This document shows, piece after piece, positions 1 through 8,143 of a stretch of DNA of 64,000 bases. The translations under genes were made by a program, and so were the position numbers. This stretch comes from Frigoribacterium faeni (lineage in GTDB: Bacteria; Actinomycetota; Actinomycetes; Actinomycetales; Microbacteriaceae): contig NZ_JAAOYW010000002.1 in NCBI RefSeq assembly GCF_011761235.1, positions 310,001 through 374,000 of the forward strand, written 5' to 3'. The notes beneath the pieces were generated by a model. The model had not been told where the DNA came from, did not search any database, and worked only from the letters and a program-made list of their open reading frames with translations. Each line of letters starts with the position of its first letter. The stretch's first letter is position 1.

Positions 1-563
1 CAGGCCACCTCGTCGTCCGAGCGCACGTCGACCGGGTCGAGGTCGAGGCCGGCCCGCCAGGCCACCTCGGGCAGCCGCACCGGGCCGAGGTCGCCCCGCA
101 CGTCGAGGTCGAGCTGCACGGGGCTGTCGGGATGGCCCCACCGCGCGTCGCCCGAGCGGTGCCCGTAGCGGTCGGGCAGCAGCCCGAGGCCCGCCGAGGC
201 GCCCACCTCGAGCAGCGCGACGGGCCCCTCGACCCGGGCGAGCGCGAGCGACACCGGACCGGTGCGGCGCACGTCGTTGGTCTGGGTGAGACGGCGGCCG
301 AGCTCGGCGACGACCGCGTCGGGGTGGTCGAGCAGCCAGCGCCGCAGCTCGGGCCAGGGGCCGAGGGGCGCGCCCAGCCACCTCGCGACCGCGAGCACCA
401 GGACGGGCTGGCGACGCGCCTCCTCGGCCCTCTCGACCAGGGCGAGCACCTCGGGGTCGCCGGCGATGCCCCGGGCGGCCGCGGCCCAGGGCGCGGAGCC
501 CTCGCGCTCGACCGCGTCGGCGTACGCCGCGAAGCGGGCGGAGAGCGTCGCGGGGCGGGTCAC
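1..563 (-). CDS. DUF2332 family protein, C-terminus cut by window edge
   Basis: Read on the minus strand from a GTG at 563, about 188 residues are visible before the window ends. The pattern EVGASAGLGLLPDRYG followed by RAGLDLDPVDVRSDDEV is the recognisable core of DUF2332, a family of unknown biochemical role that is common in actinobacteria; its GASAG stretch resembles a nucleotide or SAM binding loop, but I do not infer an activity. No good Shine-Dalgarno precedes the GTG, and GAGACT sits 6 bases upstream, close to the TANNNT leaderless spacing seen elsewhere here. The gene diverges from msrB. The family call is fairly safe; the start is not. Confidence 0.8.
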   Translation of the reverse strand, partial: MTRPATLSARFAAYADAVEREGSAPWAAAARGIAGDPEVLALVERAEEARRQPVLVLAVARWLGAPLGPWPELRRWLLDHPDAVVAELGRRLTQTNDVRRTGPVSLALARVEGPVALLEVGASAGLGLLPDRYGHRSGDARWGHPDSPVQLDLDVRGDLGPVRLPEVAWRAGLDLDPVDVRSDDEVA

Positions 564-706
564 CGGGCGAGTCTCGCACCCCTGGGCGACCGCTCCGAGG
601 AGGCGCCCCCGAGGAATGGCTGTCGGCGGCGGGGTGTTGGATGGAGAGTCCCCCCGACGACCGGGCCTCCCGAGCCCGGCGTCCCCCTGACGCAGAGGAG
701 TGCACC

Positions 707-1150
707 ATGGCGAACGAGCCCGTGTCGTACCAGGTCGAGAAGTCCGACGAAGAATGGCGCCGTGAGCTCGGCCCCGACGCCTACCAGGTGCTCCGCCAGG
801 CGGCGACCGAGCGCCCGTGGACGGGCGAGCTGCTCGACGAGAGCCGCGCCGGCGTCTACGCCTGTGCCGCCTGCGGCGCCGAGCTGTTCAAGAGCGGCAC
901 CAAGTTCGACAGCGGCTGCGGCTGGCCGAGCTTCTACGAGTCGGTCGACCCCGAGGCCGTCCAGCTGATCGACGACAACTCGCTCGGCATGGTCCGCACC
1001 GAGGTCCGCTGCGCCACGTGCGGCTCGCACCTCGGCCACGTGTTCCCCGACGGCTTCGGCACCCCGACCGGCGACCGCTACTGCATGAACTCGATCTCGC
1101 TCGACTTCAAGGCCGAGGGGTCCGGCTCCGGCGAGCAGGCCGGCGCCTGA
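707..1150 (+). CDS. msrB: Peptide-methionine (R)-S-oxide reductase MsrB
   Basis: A 147-residue cytosolic protein that reduces the R epimer of methionine sulfoxide in oxidised proteins. The sequence has two CxxC pairs (CAACG near residue 47 and CATCG near 105), which bind structural zinc in this family, the GCGWPSF motif, and the catalytic cysteine in RYCMNS near the C-terminus. Length is normal for a stand-alone MsrB. The ATG at 707 follows AGAGGAG with good spacing. Its TGA overlaps by one base the ATG of the nitroreductase-like gene downstream (TGATG), so the two are probably co-translated as a small redox operon. Confidence 0.96.
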   Translation: MANEPVSYQVEKSDEEWRRELGPDAYQVLRQAATERPWTGELLDESRAGVYACAACGAELFKSGTKFDSGCGWPSFYESVDPEAVQLIDDNSLGMVRTEVRCATCGSHLGHVFPDGFGTPTGDRYCMNSISLDFKAEGSGSGEQAGA

Positions 1151-1716
1151 TGGGCGCCGTCGCCGACGCTGCCCGCCGGCGACGGTCCCGGTCGAAGGTC
1201 ACCGACGAGGCGCCCGGGCACGAGCAGCTGCTCGAGCTCGTGCAGGCGGCCGCCACGGTGGCCGACCACTCGTCGCTGCGCCCGTGGCGGCTGATCGAGC
1301 TGCGCGGCGACGACCGGCTGCTGATCGGCCGGGCGCTGGCCGAGGCGAGCGGCGCCGAGGGCGCGTCGGCGGCGAAGCTCGAGCAGAAGTCGCTGCGGGC
1401 CCCGCTGGTGCTCGCGGTCGTGCTGTCGCCGGTCGAGAGCCGCAAGGTGCCCGAGTGGGAGCAGGAGAGCGTCGCCTCGGGCGTCGCCCACCTGCTGTCC
1501 CTCGTGCTCGACGACGAGGGCTGGGGCGTGTTCTGGCGCACCGGCACCGACACGCGCCACGAGGCGGTCCACCGTGCCCACGGCCTCGCGCCGCACGAGA
1601 AGCTGCTCGGCTGGCTCTACGTCGGCGGGCGCACCGAGCGCGACGAGAAGCCCCGCAAGCTCGTCGAGCCCGGGCGCTTCGTCAGCGCACCGGGCTCGCG
1701 AGCGGTCTCGGCCTAG
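1150..1716 (+). CDS. Nitroreductase family protein
   Basis: A 188-residue protein of the small FMN-dependent nitroreductase fold. Supporting features are the N-terminal ATVADHSSLRPWRLIEL stretch (the family's R-x-x-P-W/F region), a central region ending in VASGVAHLLSLVLDDEGWGVFWRTG, and a C-terminal GWLYVGG segment. Substrate is unknown: members reduce nitro compounds, flavins or quinones with NAD(P)H. The first twenty residues are basic and probably disordered. The start is fixed by the one-base overlap with the msrB stop, so it likely belongs to the same oxidative-stress transcript. The specific reaction cannot be read from the sequence. Confidence 0.85.
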   Translation: MGAVADAARRRRSRSKVTDEAPGHEQLLELVQAAATVADHSSLRPWRLIELRGDDRLLIGRALAEASGAEGASAAKLEQKSLRAPLVLAVVLSPVESRKVPEWEQESVASGVAHLLSLVLDDEGWGVFWRTGTDTRHEAVHRAHGLAPHEKLLGWLYVGGRTERDEKPRKLVEPGRFVSAPGSRAVSA

Positions 1717-1728
1717 GCCGGGCCGGCC

Positions 1729-1911
1729 CTACCAGGACTTGCGGCTCTGCCCCACCACGGTGATCGGCAGCCAGAACGACCCGGTCATCAGCACGATGCC
1801 GGCGAAGAAGATGAACGCGTTGGGCTCGTCCTGGCCGAACGAGTACGCGAAGAGCGCGAAGCTCGCGAAGAGCAGGATGATCGAGCCGATGGCGGTCAGG
1901 ACGTTGGTCAT
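1729..1911 (-). CDS. Small two-TM membrane protein, unknown function
   Basis: A 60-residue protein with two hydrophobic helices, about residues 5-25 (VLTAIGSIILLFASFALFAY) and 32-52, separated by a short polar turn FGQDEPNA. There is a clear AGGAG five bases before the ATG. It ends 13 bases from the convergent nitroreductase stop. I do not recognise a named family; the length, clean Shine-Dalgarno and strong amphipathic pattern make it a real gene. Small proteins of this kind are common in Micrococcales genomes and usually lack any assigned role. Confidence 0.75.
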   Translation of the reverse strand: MTNVLTAIGSIILLFASFALFAYSFGQDEPNAFIFFAGIVLMTGSFWLPITVVGQSRKSW

Positions 1912-2078
1912 GGGAGCTCCTCGTGATCGGTGCCCGGGGCGACCGGGCGCGACCGCGGGGGTCGCTGCACCTCCTACTTCACCACTTCACGACCGGGTTG
2001 CGCCAATCCTGCGCGACGCGCACCCCGAGGAGGCGCCCGTCGCCTCCCCGACGCCCGATCGGTAGGATGGTCCCGCCC

Positions 2079-2152
2079 GCCGCCTTGGCGCAGTCCGGTA
2101 GCGCAGTGCTCTTGTAAAGCGAAGGTCGTCGGTTCGAATCCGACAGGCGGCT
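2079..2152 (+). tRNA. tRNA-Thr (anticodon TGT)
   Basis: A 74-base cloverleaf. The acceptor stem GCCGCCT (2079-2085) pairs perfectly with AGGCGGC (2145-2151), the T-arm GTCGG-TTCGAAT-CCGAC is canonical, and the anticodon loop CTTGTAA gives TGT at 2113-2115. The anticodon stem has one mismatch at its outer pair. The CCA end is not encoded. No integrase or duplicated 3' end lies nearby, so there is no sign of use as an attachment site. Confidence 0.95.
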
Positions 2153-2162
2153 CCCCGGCCCC

Positions 2163-2188
2163 GCCCCGCCTCCCCGGCGAGGCGGGGC
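2163..2188 (+). terminator. Hairpin terminator after tRNA-Thr
   Basis: A perfect 10-bp stem GCCCCGCCTC / GAGGCGGGGC with a 6-base loop starts 10 bases after the tRNA. There is no T-tract, which is usual for terminators in high-GC actinobacteria. Confidence 0.75.
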
Positions 2189-2292
2189 CTCCTCCGTCGA
2201 CCGCGTCGTCGACGCTCCGCCCCCGGTCGACCTCACCCGACCGACCCCCGCAGCCCGACGACGCGCTCTCCCGACGAGAGGACCTCGAGACC

Positions 2293-3387
2293 GTGCCGTC
2301 CCGCTCCCCGGCCGCCGCCTCCGGCAGCCCGTTCCCCCGCCCGCGCGACCTGCTGCGCGTGGGTCCGCACGACCGCGCCCACGTGCCCGCCGTGCGCGTC
2401 GCCGTCTCGGTGGTCGTGCCCCTCGCCGTGCTCGTCGCGATCGGGCACGTCGAGTGGGCGCCCTACGCCACGTTCGGCGCCTTCGCCTCGGCGTTCGGCC
2501 GAGGGCTGGGCCGGGGTCCGCGCCTCGGCATGCAGCTCGAGGCGGGGGCCCTGCTCATCGCCGTCGTGGTGCTCGGCACCGCCTTGTCGGCGGCGTCCGT
2601 GCCCGCGGTCGCGCTCGTGCCGGTCGTGGCGCTCGTGGCGGGCCTCGCCTCCGTGCTGTCCGACCTGCGCGGCTGGACGCCGCCGGGGCCGCTGTTCCCG
2701 GTGTTCGGGCTCGGCGTCTGCGCCTTCGTCCCGGCGGTGCCGTCGAGCGTGGGCGCCGCGGCGGTCGTGTCGTCGCTCAGCGTGCTCCTCGCCCTCGCCA
2801 CCTCGCTCGTCGGCCTGGTCCGCGCCTCGGGCCGTCGCGCGCTCGACGCGCCCGGCACCCGCACGCTGCGTCGTCCGGTCGTCGCCGTCGAGCTGCGCCG
2901 CACCCTGCTGCACGCCGCGATCTGCCTGGGGGCGTCGCTCGTGGCCGGCCTGGTCAGCATCGCCTGCGGGCTGCAGAACCCGTACTGGGCGATGGTCTCG
3001 GCCGTGGTGCCCGTCGTCGGGCGCGCGACGTCGGCCCAGCTGCTGCGAGCCGGCCACCGCCTCCTCGGCACCCTCGTCGGGGTCGGCCTCGCGGCGCTGC
3101 TGCTCGCGTGGGACCCGACCCCGGTCGCGCTCGTCGTCGCGTTCGGCGTGCTGCAGTTCGCGACCGAGCTCGTGGTCGTGCGCAACTACGGCCTCGCGCT
3201 CGTCTTCATCACGCCGATGGCCCTGAGCATGCCCGCGCTCGGCGGCGGGCAGGTCGACGTGGGCGCCCTCGTCGTCGCCCGCGGCGCGGACACCGCGATC
3301 GGGGTCGGGGTCGTCGTCGTCGCCCTGCTCGCGACGCACCGGCTGCGCACCCGGCCCCGCCCCGTCGAGGAGGCGCCCTCCGCCTGA
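2293..3387 (+). CDS. FUSC family (fusaric acid resistance-like) membrane protein
   Basis: A 364-residue integral membrane protein of the FUSC/aromatic acid exporter type. Two blocks of predicted helices, roughly residues 35-185 and 210-350, are separated by a polar linker around RRALDAPGTRTLRRPV. The second block carries NPYWAMVSAVVPVVG, a typical FUSC motif, followed by HRLLGTLVGVGLAALLL. Members are thought to export weak aromatic acids or other toxic compounds. The GTG at 2293 is chosen because AGAGG lies about 11 bases upstream and the region before it holds the tRNA. It converges with the small membrane gene at 3419. A second FUSC-like protein is encoded at 49244-50353. Confidence 0.85.
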   Translation: MPSRSPAAASGSPFPRPRDLLRVGPHDRAHVPAVRVAVSVVVPLAVLVAIGHVEWAPYATFGAFASAFGRGLGRGPRLGMQLEAGALLIAVVVLGTALSAASVPAVALVPVVALVAGLASVLSDLRGWTPPGPLFPVFGLGVCAFVPAVPSSVGAAAVVSSLSVLLALATSLVGLVRASGRRALDAPGTRTLRRPVVAVELRRTLLHAAICLGASLVAGLVSIACGLQNPYWAMVSAVVPVVGRATSAQLLRAGHRLLGTLVGVGLAALLLAWDPTPVALVVAFGVLQFATELVVVRNYGLALVFITPMALSMPALGGGQVDVGALVVARGADTAIGVGVVVVALLATHRLRTRPRPVEEAPSA

Positions 3388-3418
3388 GCGGGACGCCCGC
3401 GCCCCGTCGAGGTGCGGG

Positions 3419-3670
3419 CTAGGAGGCGTCCGCCTGGGCCCGGGCGCGACGGTCGTCCCGCGACCACCACACGAGGTCGGCCACGCCCTGGGCGATCAGC
3501 AGCACCGCGACGACCAGCACCGCGACCGTGAGCCCGTCGGCGGGCTCGCCGGACCCGATCGTCATCAGCTGCACGACCGCCCCGAGCACGCCGAGCACGA
3601 TCTCGATCACCGGGGGCAGCACGCTGCCGGTCTTGGTCAGCGTGTACCAGGGGCGGCGGAGTTCGCTCAT
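3419..3670 (-). CDS. Two-TM protein, paralogue of the 3792-4073 product
   Basis: An 83-residue membrane protein with helices at about residues 16-38 and 47-68. The N-terminal WYTLTKTGSVLPP and the C-terminal ADLVWWSRDDRRA match WLLTKRGGLVLP and VDVVWWSIGGRRA of the divergently transcribed neighbour, so the two are diverged copies of one unnamed family. A TAGACT hexamer lies 6 bases upstream of the ATG with no Shine-Dalgarno between them, suggesting leaderless translation. Function is unknown; small two-helix proteins with conserved Trp-Trp next to the membrane edge may be accessory subunits or lipid-interface proteins, but that is speculation. Confidence 0.8.
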   Translation of the reverse strand: MSELRRPWYTLTKTGSVLPPVIEIVLGVLGAVVQLMTIGSGEPADGLTVAVLVVAVLLIAQGVADLVWWSRDDRRARAQADAS

Positions 3671-3676
3671 GGGGCG

Positions 3677-3682
3677 AGTCTA
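3677..3682 (-). promoter_or_regulatory. Leaderless -10 hexamer TAGACT
   Basis: TAGACT on the minus strand ends 6 bases before the ATG at 3670. This TANNNT-N6-start layout would place the transcription start on the start codon. Confidence 0.55.
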
Positions 3683-3791
3683 CGGAGAGCCCGTGCCCGG
3701 CGCGGTCGGCTCCTGCTCGCCCCGCCCGTCCGGGCCCGCACCGGCCGGCGTGACAGGCTGGACCCGCCCGGCTCGACCCCCAGGAGGCCCC

Positions 3792-4073
3792 GTGAAGACC
3801 CGTCAGGTGCACGTCGACCCCGACGTCCCCCAGTGGCTGCTGACGAAGCGCGGCGGCCTCGTGCTGCCGATCGCGACCGTGCTGTCGGCGGGCGTGCTCG
3901 TCGCGAGCATCCTCACGAGCCTGCTCATCGGGGGCGGCAGCCTCACCGTCGTGGCGGTCGTGCTGCTCGTCGTGGCCGTGGCCGCGGCGGCGTGGGCCGT
4001 CGTCGACGTCGTGTGGTGGAGCATCGGCGGCCGCCGCGCCATCGTGAAGCTGCCCCGCGACCCCGGCGCCTGA
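3792..4073 (+). CDS. Two-TM protein, paralogue of the 3419-3670 product
   Basis: A 93-residue protein with two long helices at about residues 23-48 and 53-78 and a short basic C-terminal tail. It shares the LTKxG..LP entry and VWWS...RRA exit signatures with the divergent gene on the other strand, so a local duplication followed by inversion is likely. The GTG start is decided by a perfect AGGAGG at 3782-3787. Unlike its paralogue it therefore has a conventional leader. No named family is recognised. Confidence 0.78.
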   Translation: MKTRQVHVDPDVPQWLLTKRGGLVLPIATVLSAGVLVASILTSLLIGGGSLTVVAVVLLVVAVAAAAWAVVDVVWWSIGGRRAIVKLPRDPGA

Positions 4074-4115
4074 GCCGCCGGCCGCCGGCGCCCGGGCGCG
4101 CCCGACGCCCGAGGA

Positions 4116-4133
4116 CATGCCCCGAGGGGCATG
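4116..4133. promoter_or_regulatory. Palindrome upstream of the ole operon
   Basis: CATGCCCC-GA-GGGGCATG is a perfect 8-bp inverted repeat about 45 bases upstream of the predicted -10 of the ole operon. It could be an operator, or the terminator of the 3792-4073 gene, whose stop lies 42 bases upstream. The sequence alone cannot decide. Confidence 0.45.
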
Positions 4134-4176
4134 GATGTGCCCCGCGATCCTGGCAACCGCACAGAGACGCGAGCCG

Positions 4177-4182
4177 TAAACT
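4177..4182 (+). promoter_or_regulatory. Predicted -10 (TAAACT) of the ole operon
   Basis: TAAACT is followed by 6 bases and then ATG at 4189, the same TANNNT-N6-start layout seen before many genes in this window. No convincing -35 is visible. It implies a transcript starting on the first base of the small ORF that precedes oleA. Confidence 0.6.
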
Positions 4183-4188
4183 CGACCG

Positions 4189-4293
4189 ATGCACCTGACC
4201 GGTGCTCACACGATCTCCCGGCTGCCGACGGCCACCGCCCGTCGCCCGAGCCGGCGCACACGACCGAGACAATTCGACAGGGAGTCCCGTTGA
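4189..4293 (+). CDS. Leaderless 34-aa upstream ORF of the ole operon
   Basis: A 34-codon frame starting with ATG 6 bases after TAAACT and ending in a TGA (4291-4293) that overlaps the TTG start of oleA (TTGA). The peptide begins MHLTGAHTISRLP and is strongly basic, with nine arginines. I know no protein family like it. Two roles are plausible: a leader peptide whose translation delivers ribosomes to the weak TTG start of oleA, or an attenuator-type sensor. Its CGC/CGG arginine codons are common here, so ribosome stalling is not obvious. The call rests on the promoter spacing and exact overlap, not on homology. Confidence 0.5.
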   Translation: MHLTGAHTISRLPTATARRPSRRTRPRQFDRESR

Positions 4294-5405
4294 CCGGACA
4301 CGCCACGACCGGCCCCGCACCCACCTACGCCGCGACCGCCGACGTCGAGACCCCCGAGGCCGACCCCGTCGCCCCCTCCCCCGCCGCGGGCAACGCCACC
4401 ACCCGCCACGGCAACGTCGCGCTGCTGAGCGTCGCCAGCACCATGGCGACCCGGGTCACCACCTCGGCGAGCATCGACGAGAAGCTCCGCCCGGTGCTGA
4501 AGCGCCTCAAGCTGCCCACGGGGCTGCTGCAGCGCGTCGCCGGCGTCGAGGAGCGCCGCAACTGGGGCGAGGGCCAGAGCTTCGACGAGGCCGCCATCGA
4601 CGCGGGCAAGCGCGCCCTGGCCGAGGCCGGCGTCCGCCCCGACCAGGTCGGCCTGCTCATCAACACGTCCGTCACGCGGCCGCACCTCGAGCCGTCGGTC
4701 GCCGTCCGCCTGCACCACGGCCTCGGCCTGCCCTCGTCGGCCACGAACTTCGACATCGCCAACGCCTGCCTCGGCTTCGTCAACGGCATGACGCTCGCCG
4801 CGCAGCTGATCGACGCGGGCCAGATCGACTACGCCGTCATCATCGACGGCGAGGACGCCGACGACGTGCAGGTCAACACCATCGACCGCCTGCTCACCAA
4901 GGGCTACGAGCGCGACGACTTCATGAGCGAGTTCGCGAGCCTGACGCTGGGCTCCGGCGCGGCCGCCGCCGTGCTCGGCCGTGCCGACCGGCACCCCGAG
5001 GGCCACCGCATCGTCGGCGGGGTCACGCGCGCCGCGACCGAGAACTACGACCTCTGCGTCGGCAGCGTCGACGGCATGTTCACCGACGCGAAGGCCCTGC
5101 TCAAGCGCGGCATGGAGCTCGTGGTGTCGGCCTGGAAGGAGGCGGCCCGCGACTGGAACTGGCAGCGCATGGACCGCTACATCATGCACCAGGTCAGCGA
5201 CGTGCACACCGGCGCCTTCGTCAAGGCCGCGGGCATCGACCGCAAGCGCGTGCCCCTCACCTACCCGACCCTCGGCAACGTGGGCCCGGCGTCGATCCCC
5301 ATCACCCTCGTCGAGGAGTCGCGCACCCTGTCGAAGGGCGACCGCGTGCTGCTGATGGGCGTCGGCTCCGGCATCAACACCGCCATGATGGAGCTCGCCT
5401 GGTGA
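4290..5405 (+). CDS. oleA: OleA, thiolase-fold acyl-CoA condensing enzyme
   Basis: A 371-residue thiolase-superfamily enzyme that joins two fatty acyl-CoAs head to head to a 2-alkyl-3-ketoalkanoic acid, the first step of long-chain olefin synthesis. The active-site set is complete: Cys160 in NACLGF, His300 in IMHQVSD, Asn330 in GNVGPAS, and Glu134 in TRPHLEP, the glutamate that distinguishes OleA from FabH. Offsets to the Xanthomonas OleA residues (143, 285, 315, 117) are a constant 15-17. The start is TTG with an AGGGAG six bases upstream; homology begins near residue 35, so the first 34 residues are a variable extension. Its TGA overlaps the next GTG by four bases. Confidence 0.9.
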   Translation: MTGHATTGPAPTYAATADVETPEADPVAPSPAAGNATTRHGNVALLSVASTMATRVTTSASIDEKLRPVLKRLKLPTGLLQRVAGVEERRNWGEGQSFDEAAIDAGKRALAEAGVRPDQVGLLINTSVTRPHLEPSVAVRLHHGLGLPSSATNFDIANACLGFVNGMTLAAQLIDAGQIDYAVIIDGEDADDVQVNTIDRLLTKGYERDDFMSEFASLTLGSGAAAAVLGRADRHPEGHRIVGGVTRAATENYDLCVGSVDGMFTDAKALLKRGMELVVSAWKEAARDWNWQRMDRYIMHQVSDVHTGAFVKAAGIDRKRVPLTYPTLGNVGPASIPITLVEESRTLSKGDRVLLMGVGSGINTAMMELAW

Positions 5406-8143
5406 GTCGCCTGCCCTCGGCCGCGCGGGCGACGTCGCCCGCGACCCTCCCCCCGGCCGGGCTCGACGGCCTCGACCCGTCGTGGTCGCGGCTCGTCACC
5501 GTCCCCGCAGGAGGCGCGGAGCCGGTCGACCGCACCTGGCACCTCCTCGACAACGCGGCCTCCCTCGACGCGCTCGGCGTCGAGCCGGTCGGCACCGTGC
5601 TCTGCGTGCACGGCAACCCGACCTGGTCGTACCTCTGGCGCCGCCTGCTCGACCGGGCCACCGAGGCCGCGGCGGCCGGCCGTCCCGCCTGGCGCGTCGT
5701 CGCGGTCGACCAGCTCGACATGGGCTTCTCCGAGCGCACCGGCGTCGAGCGCGGACTGCCGCAGCGCGTCGCCGACCTGTCAGCGCTCACGGTCGAGCTG
5801 GGCCTCGACGGCCCGGTCGTCACCCTCGGGCACGACTGGGGCGGCGTCGTCTCGATGGGCTGGGCGGTCGACCACCCCGGCCAGCTCGCGGCCGTGACGA
5901 TGCTCAACACCGCGATCCACCAGCCCGCCGACGAGCCGATCCCCGCCCCGCTGCGGCTCACGCTCGCCCGCGGCGTGCTCGGCCGGGCGACCGTCGCGAC
6001 GACCGGCTTCATCGACGTGACGCTCGCCCTCGCCCATCCCTCGTTGCCGGACACCGTCCGGGCCGGTTACCGCGCGCCGTACCGCTCGCCCGAGCGCCGG
6101 GGCGGCGTGGGCGGCTTCGTCGCCGACATCCCCGTCGACCAGCGGCACCTGAGCCGTCCCGAGCTCGACCGCATCGCCTCCTCGCTGCGCGACCTCACCG
6201 TGCCGAGCCTGATGCTGTGGGGTCCTCGCGACCCGATCTTCGGCGACCGCTACCTCGACGACCTCGTCGACCGCCTCCCGCACGCCGACGTGCACCGCTT
6301 CGAGGGCGCCGGGCACATGATCGCCGAGGACGTCGACTACGCGGACGCCGTGCTGACCTGGCTGGGCGACCGGTTCCCCGAGGGGCCGCGCCGCGCCTCC
6401 TCGTCCGGGGTCGCGTCCGGTGCCGGTGCGCGCGAGCAGGAGGCGCCCGCCGCCGCGCAGGAACGCCCGCTCTGGCACCACCTCGACTCCCTCGCCGACA
6501 GCGCCGACGCCGCGCTCGTCGAGATGGTGCCGCACGGGGCCGCCCGCGGGGCCGGTCCCCGGACGGTCAGCTGGCGCCTCCTCAGCCGCCGGGTGCGCGA
6601 GATCGCCCTCGGGCTGCGCCGGCACGGCGTGCAGCCGGGCGACCGGGTCTCGCTGCTCGTGCAGCCCGGGGCCGACCTCACCGCCGTGCTCTACGCCTGC
6701 CTGCGCATCGGCGCGGTCGTGGTCGTCGCCGACGCGGGCCTCGGCGTGCGCGGGCTCACCCGTGCCGTGCGCGGGGCCTGGCCCGACCACGTGATCGGCC
6801 AGCTGCCCGGCCTCACCGCCGCGCGCGCCCTCGGCTGGCCCGGCCGGGTCGTCTCGACGCAGCGCCTCTCGCCCGTGCTGGCCAGCTCGCTCGGCGTCGA
6901 GACCTCGCTGCCCGAGATCGCCGCGCTCGGTCGTCGCGCCCACGAGGCGATGGCCGAGCTGCCCGAGGCTCCCGCGGCCGACGCGCCCGCCGCGATCCTC
7001 TTCACGTCGGGGTCGACCGGCCCCGCCAAGGGCGTCGTCTACCGGCACGGCCAGCTGACCGCGCTGCGCGACGCCCTGGCCGACCGGTACGGCGTCGGTC
7101 CCGGCACCGGCCTCGTGGCGGGCTTCGCCCCGTTCGCGCTGCTCGGCCCGGCGCTCGGCGCCACGAGCGTCACGCCCGACATGGACGTCACCTCGCCTCG
7201 GACCCTCACGGCCCGCGCGGTGGCGGCGGCCGCCGGGGCCGTCGACGCGACGGTCGTGTTCCTCTCCCCCGCGGCGCTGACCAACGTCGTCGCGACCGCC
7301 GACGAGCTCGACGCCGCGGGGCGACGTGCCCTCGCCGGGGTGTCGACGTTCCTGTCGGCCGGTGCCCCCGTCCCGGCGACGCTGCTCGCGGCCGCCGGCG
7401 ACCTGATGCCCGCCGCGGTGCCGCACACCCCCTACGGCATGACCGAGGGGCTCCTCATGACCGACGTCACCCTCGACGGGGTGCGCGAGGCGGCCGACGA
7501 CCCCTCGGCCGACGGGGTCTGCGTAGGCCGGCCGGCGCCGACCGTGCAGGTGCGCGTGGCTCCCCTCGACGAGGCGGGGCGCGCCTCCGGCGCCTTCTCG
7601 GACGCCCCCGGCGTCACGGGCGAGATCGTCGTGTCGGCCCCCCACCTCAAGCACGGGTACGACCGGCTGTGGCTGACCGACCGGGCCAGCGTGCGCGGGG
7701 TCGAGCCGGGCACGGGCCGCTGGCACCGCACCGGCGACGTCGGGCACCTCGACGAGCAGGGGCGGCTGTGGGTCGAAGGGCGGCTGCCGCACGTCGTGAC
7801 CACCGCCTCCGGGCCGCTGACCCCGGTCGCGGCCGAGCAGGCCGTCGAGTCGCTCGCCGGCGTCGCCCGCGCCGCCGTGGTCGGCGTCGGACCGGCCGGC
7901 ACCCAGCAGGTCGTCGTGGTCGCCGAGACGGCGGCGTCCGTGCGCCGTGCGGGCCTGGCGTCCGCCGAGCTCTCGGCAGACGTCCGCCGTGCCGTGCTCG
8001 ACGCCGTGGGCCACAGGGTCGCCGCGGTGCTCGTCGTGCCGCAGCTGCCGACGGACGTGCGCCACAACAGCAAGATCGACCGCGCCCGCCTCGCGGCGTG
8101 GGCCGGGTCGGTGCTCTCGGGCGGACGGATGCGGCGCCCGTGA
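5402..8143 (+). CDS. oleBC: OleBC fusion: beta-lactone decarboxylase / beta-lactone synthetase
   Basis: A 913-residue fusion of two olefin-pathway enzymes. Residues about 25-320 are an alpha/beta-hydrolase of the haloalkane dehalogenase type: HGNPTW (His70), the nucleophile Asp145 in GHDWGG and the catalytic His305 in GAGHM. This is OleB, which decarboxylates the beta-lactone to a cis-olefin. After an Ala/Glu-rich linker, residues about 345-913 form an AMP-binding enzyme with the P-loop FTSGSTGPAKG at 534-544, PYGMTEG and TGDVGHLDEQGRLW: OleC, the beta-lactone synthetase. OleBC fusions are known from actinobacteria such as Micrococcus luteus. The GTG start overlaps the oleA stop by four bases (GTGA), and its own TGA overlaps the next frame in the same way. 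Confidence 0.92.
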   Translation: MSRLPSAARATSPATLPPAGLDGLDPSWSRLVTVPAGGAEPVDRTWHLLDNAASLDALGVEPVGTVLCVHGNPTWSYLWRRLLDRATEAAAAGRPAWRVVAVDQLDMGFSERTGVERGLPQRVADLSALTVELGLDGPVVTLGHDWGGVVSMGWAVDHPGQLAAVTMLNTAIHQPADEPIPAPLRLTLARGVLGRATVATTGFIDVTLALAHPSLPDTVRAGYRAPYRSPERRGGVGGFVADIPVDQRHLSRPELDRIASSLRDLTVPSLMLWGPRDPIFGDRYLDDLVDRLPHADVHRFEGAGHMIAEDVDYADAVLTWLGDRFPEGPRRASSSGVASGAGAREQEAPAAAQERPLWHHLDSLADSADAALVEMVPHGAARGAGPRTVSWRLLSRRVREIALGLRRHGVQPGDRVSLLVQPGADLTAVLYACLRIGAVVVVADAGLGVRGLTRAVRGAWPDHVIGQLPGLTAARALGWPGRVVSTQRLSPVLASSLGVETSLPEIAALGRRAHEAMAELPEAPAADAPAAILFTSGSTGPAKGVVYRHGQLTALRDALADRYGVGPGTGLVAGFAPFALLGPALGATSVTPDMDVTSPRTLTARAVAAAAGAVDATVVFLSPAALTNVVATADELDAAGRRALAGVSTFLSAGAPVPATLLAAAGDLMPAAVPHTPYGMTEGLLMTDVTLDGVREAADDPSADGVCVGRPAPTVQVRVAPLDEAGRASGAFSDAPGVTGEIVVSAPHLKHGYDRLWLTDRASVRGVEPGTGRWHRTGDVGHLDEQGRLWVEGRLPHVVTTASGPLTPVAAEQAVESLAGVARAAVVGVGPAGTQQVVVVAETAASVRRAGLASAELSADVRRAVLDAVGHRVAAVLVVPQLPTDVRHNSKIDRARLAAWAGSVLSGGRMRRP

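Noticed and set aside
2079-2152. tRNA-Thr as an integration site
   Set aside because: No integrase, no repeated tRNA 3' end and no change in gene content follow it.
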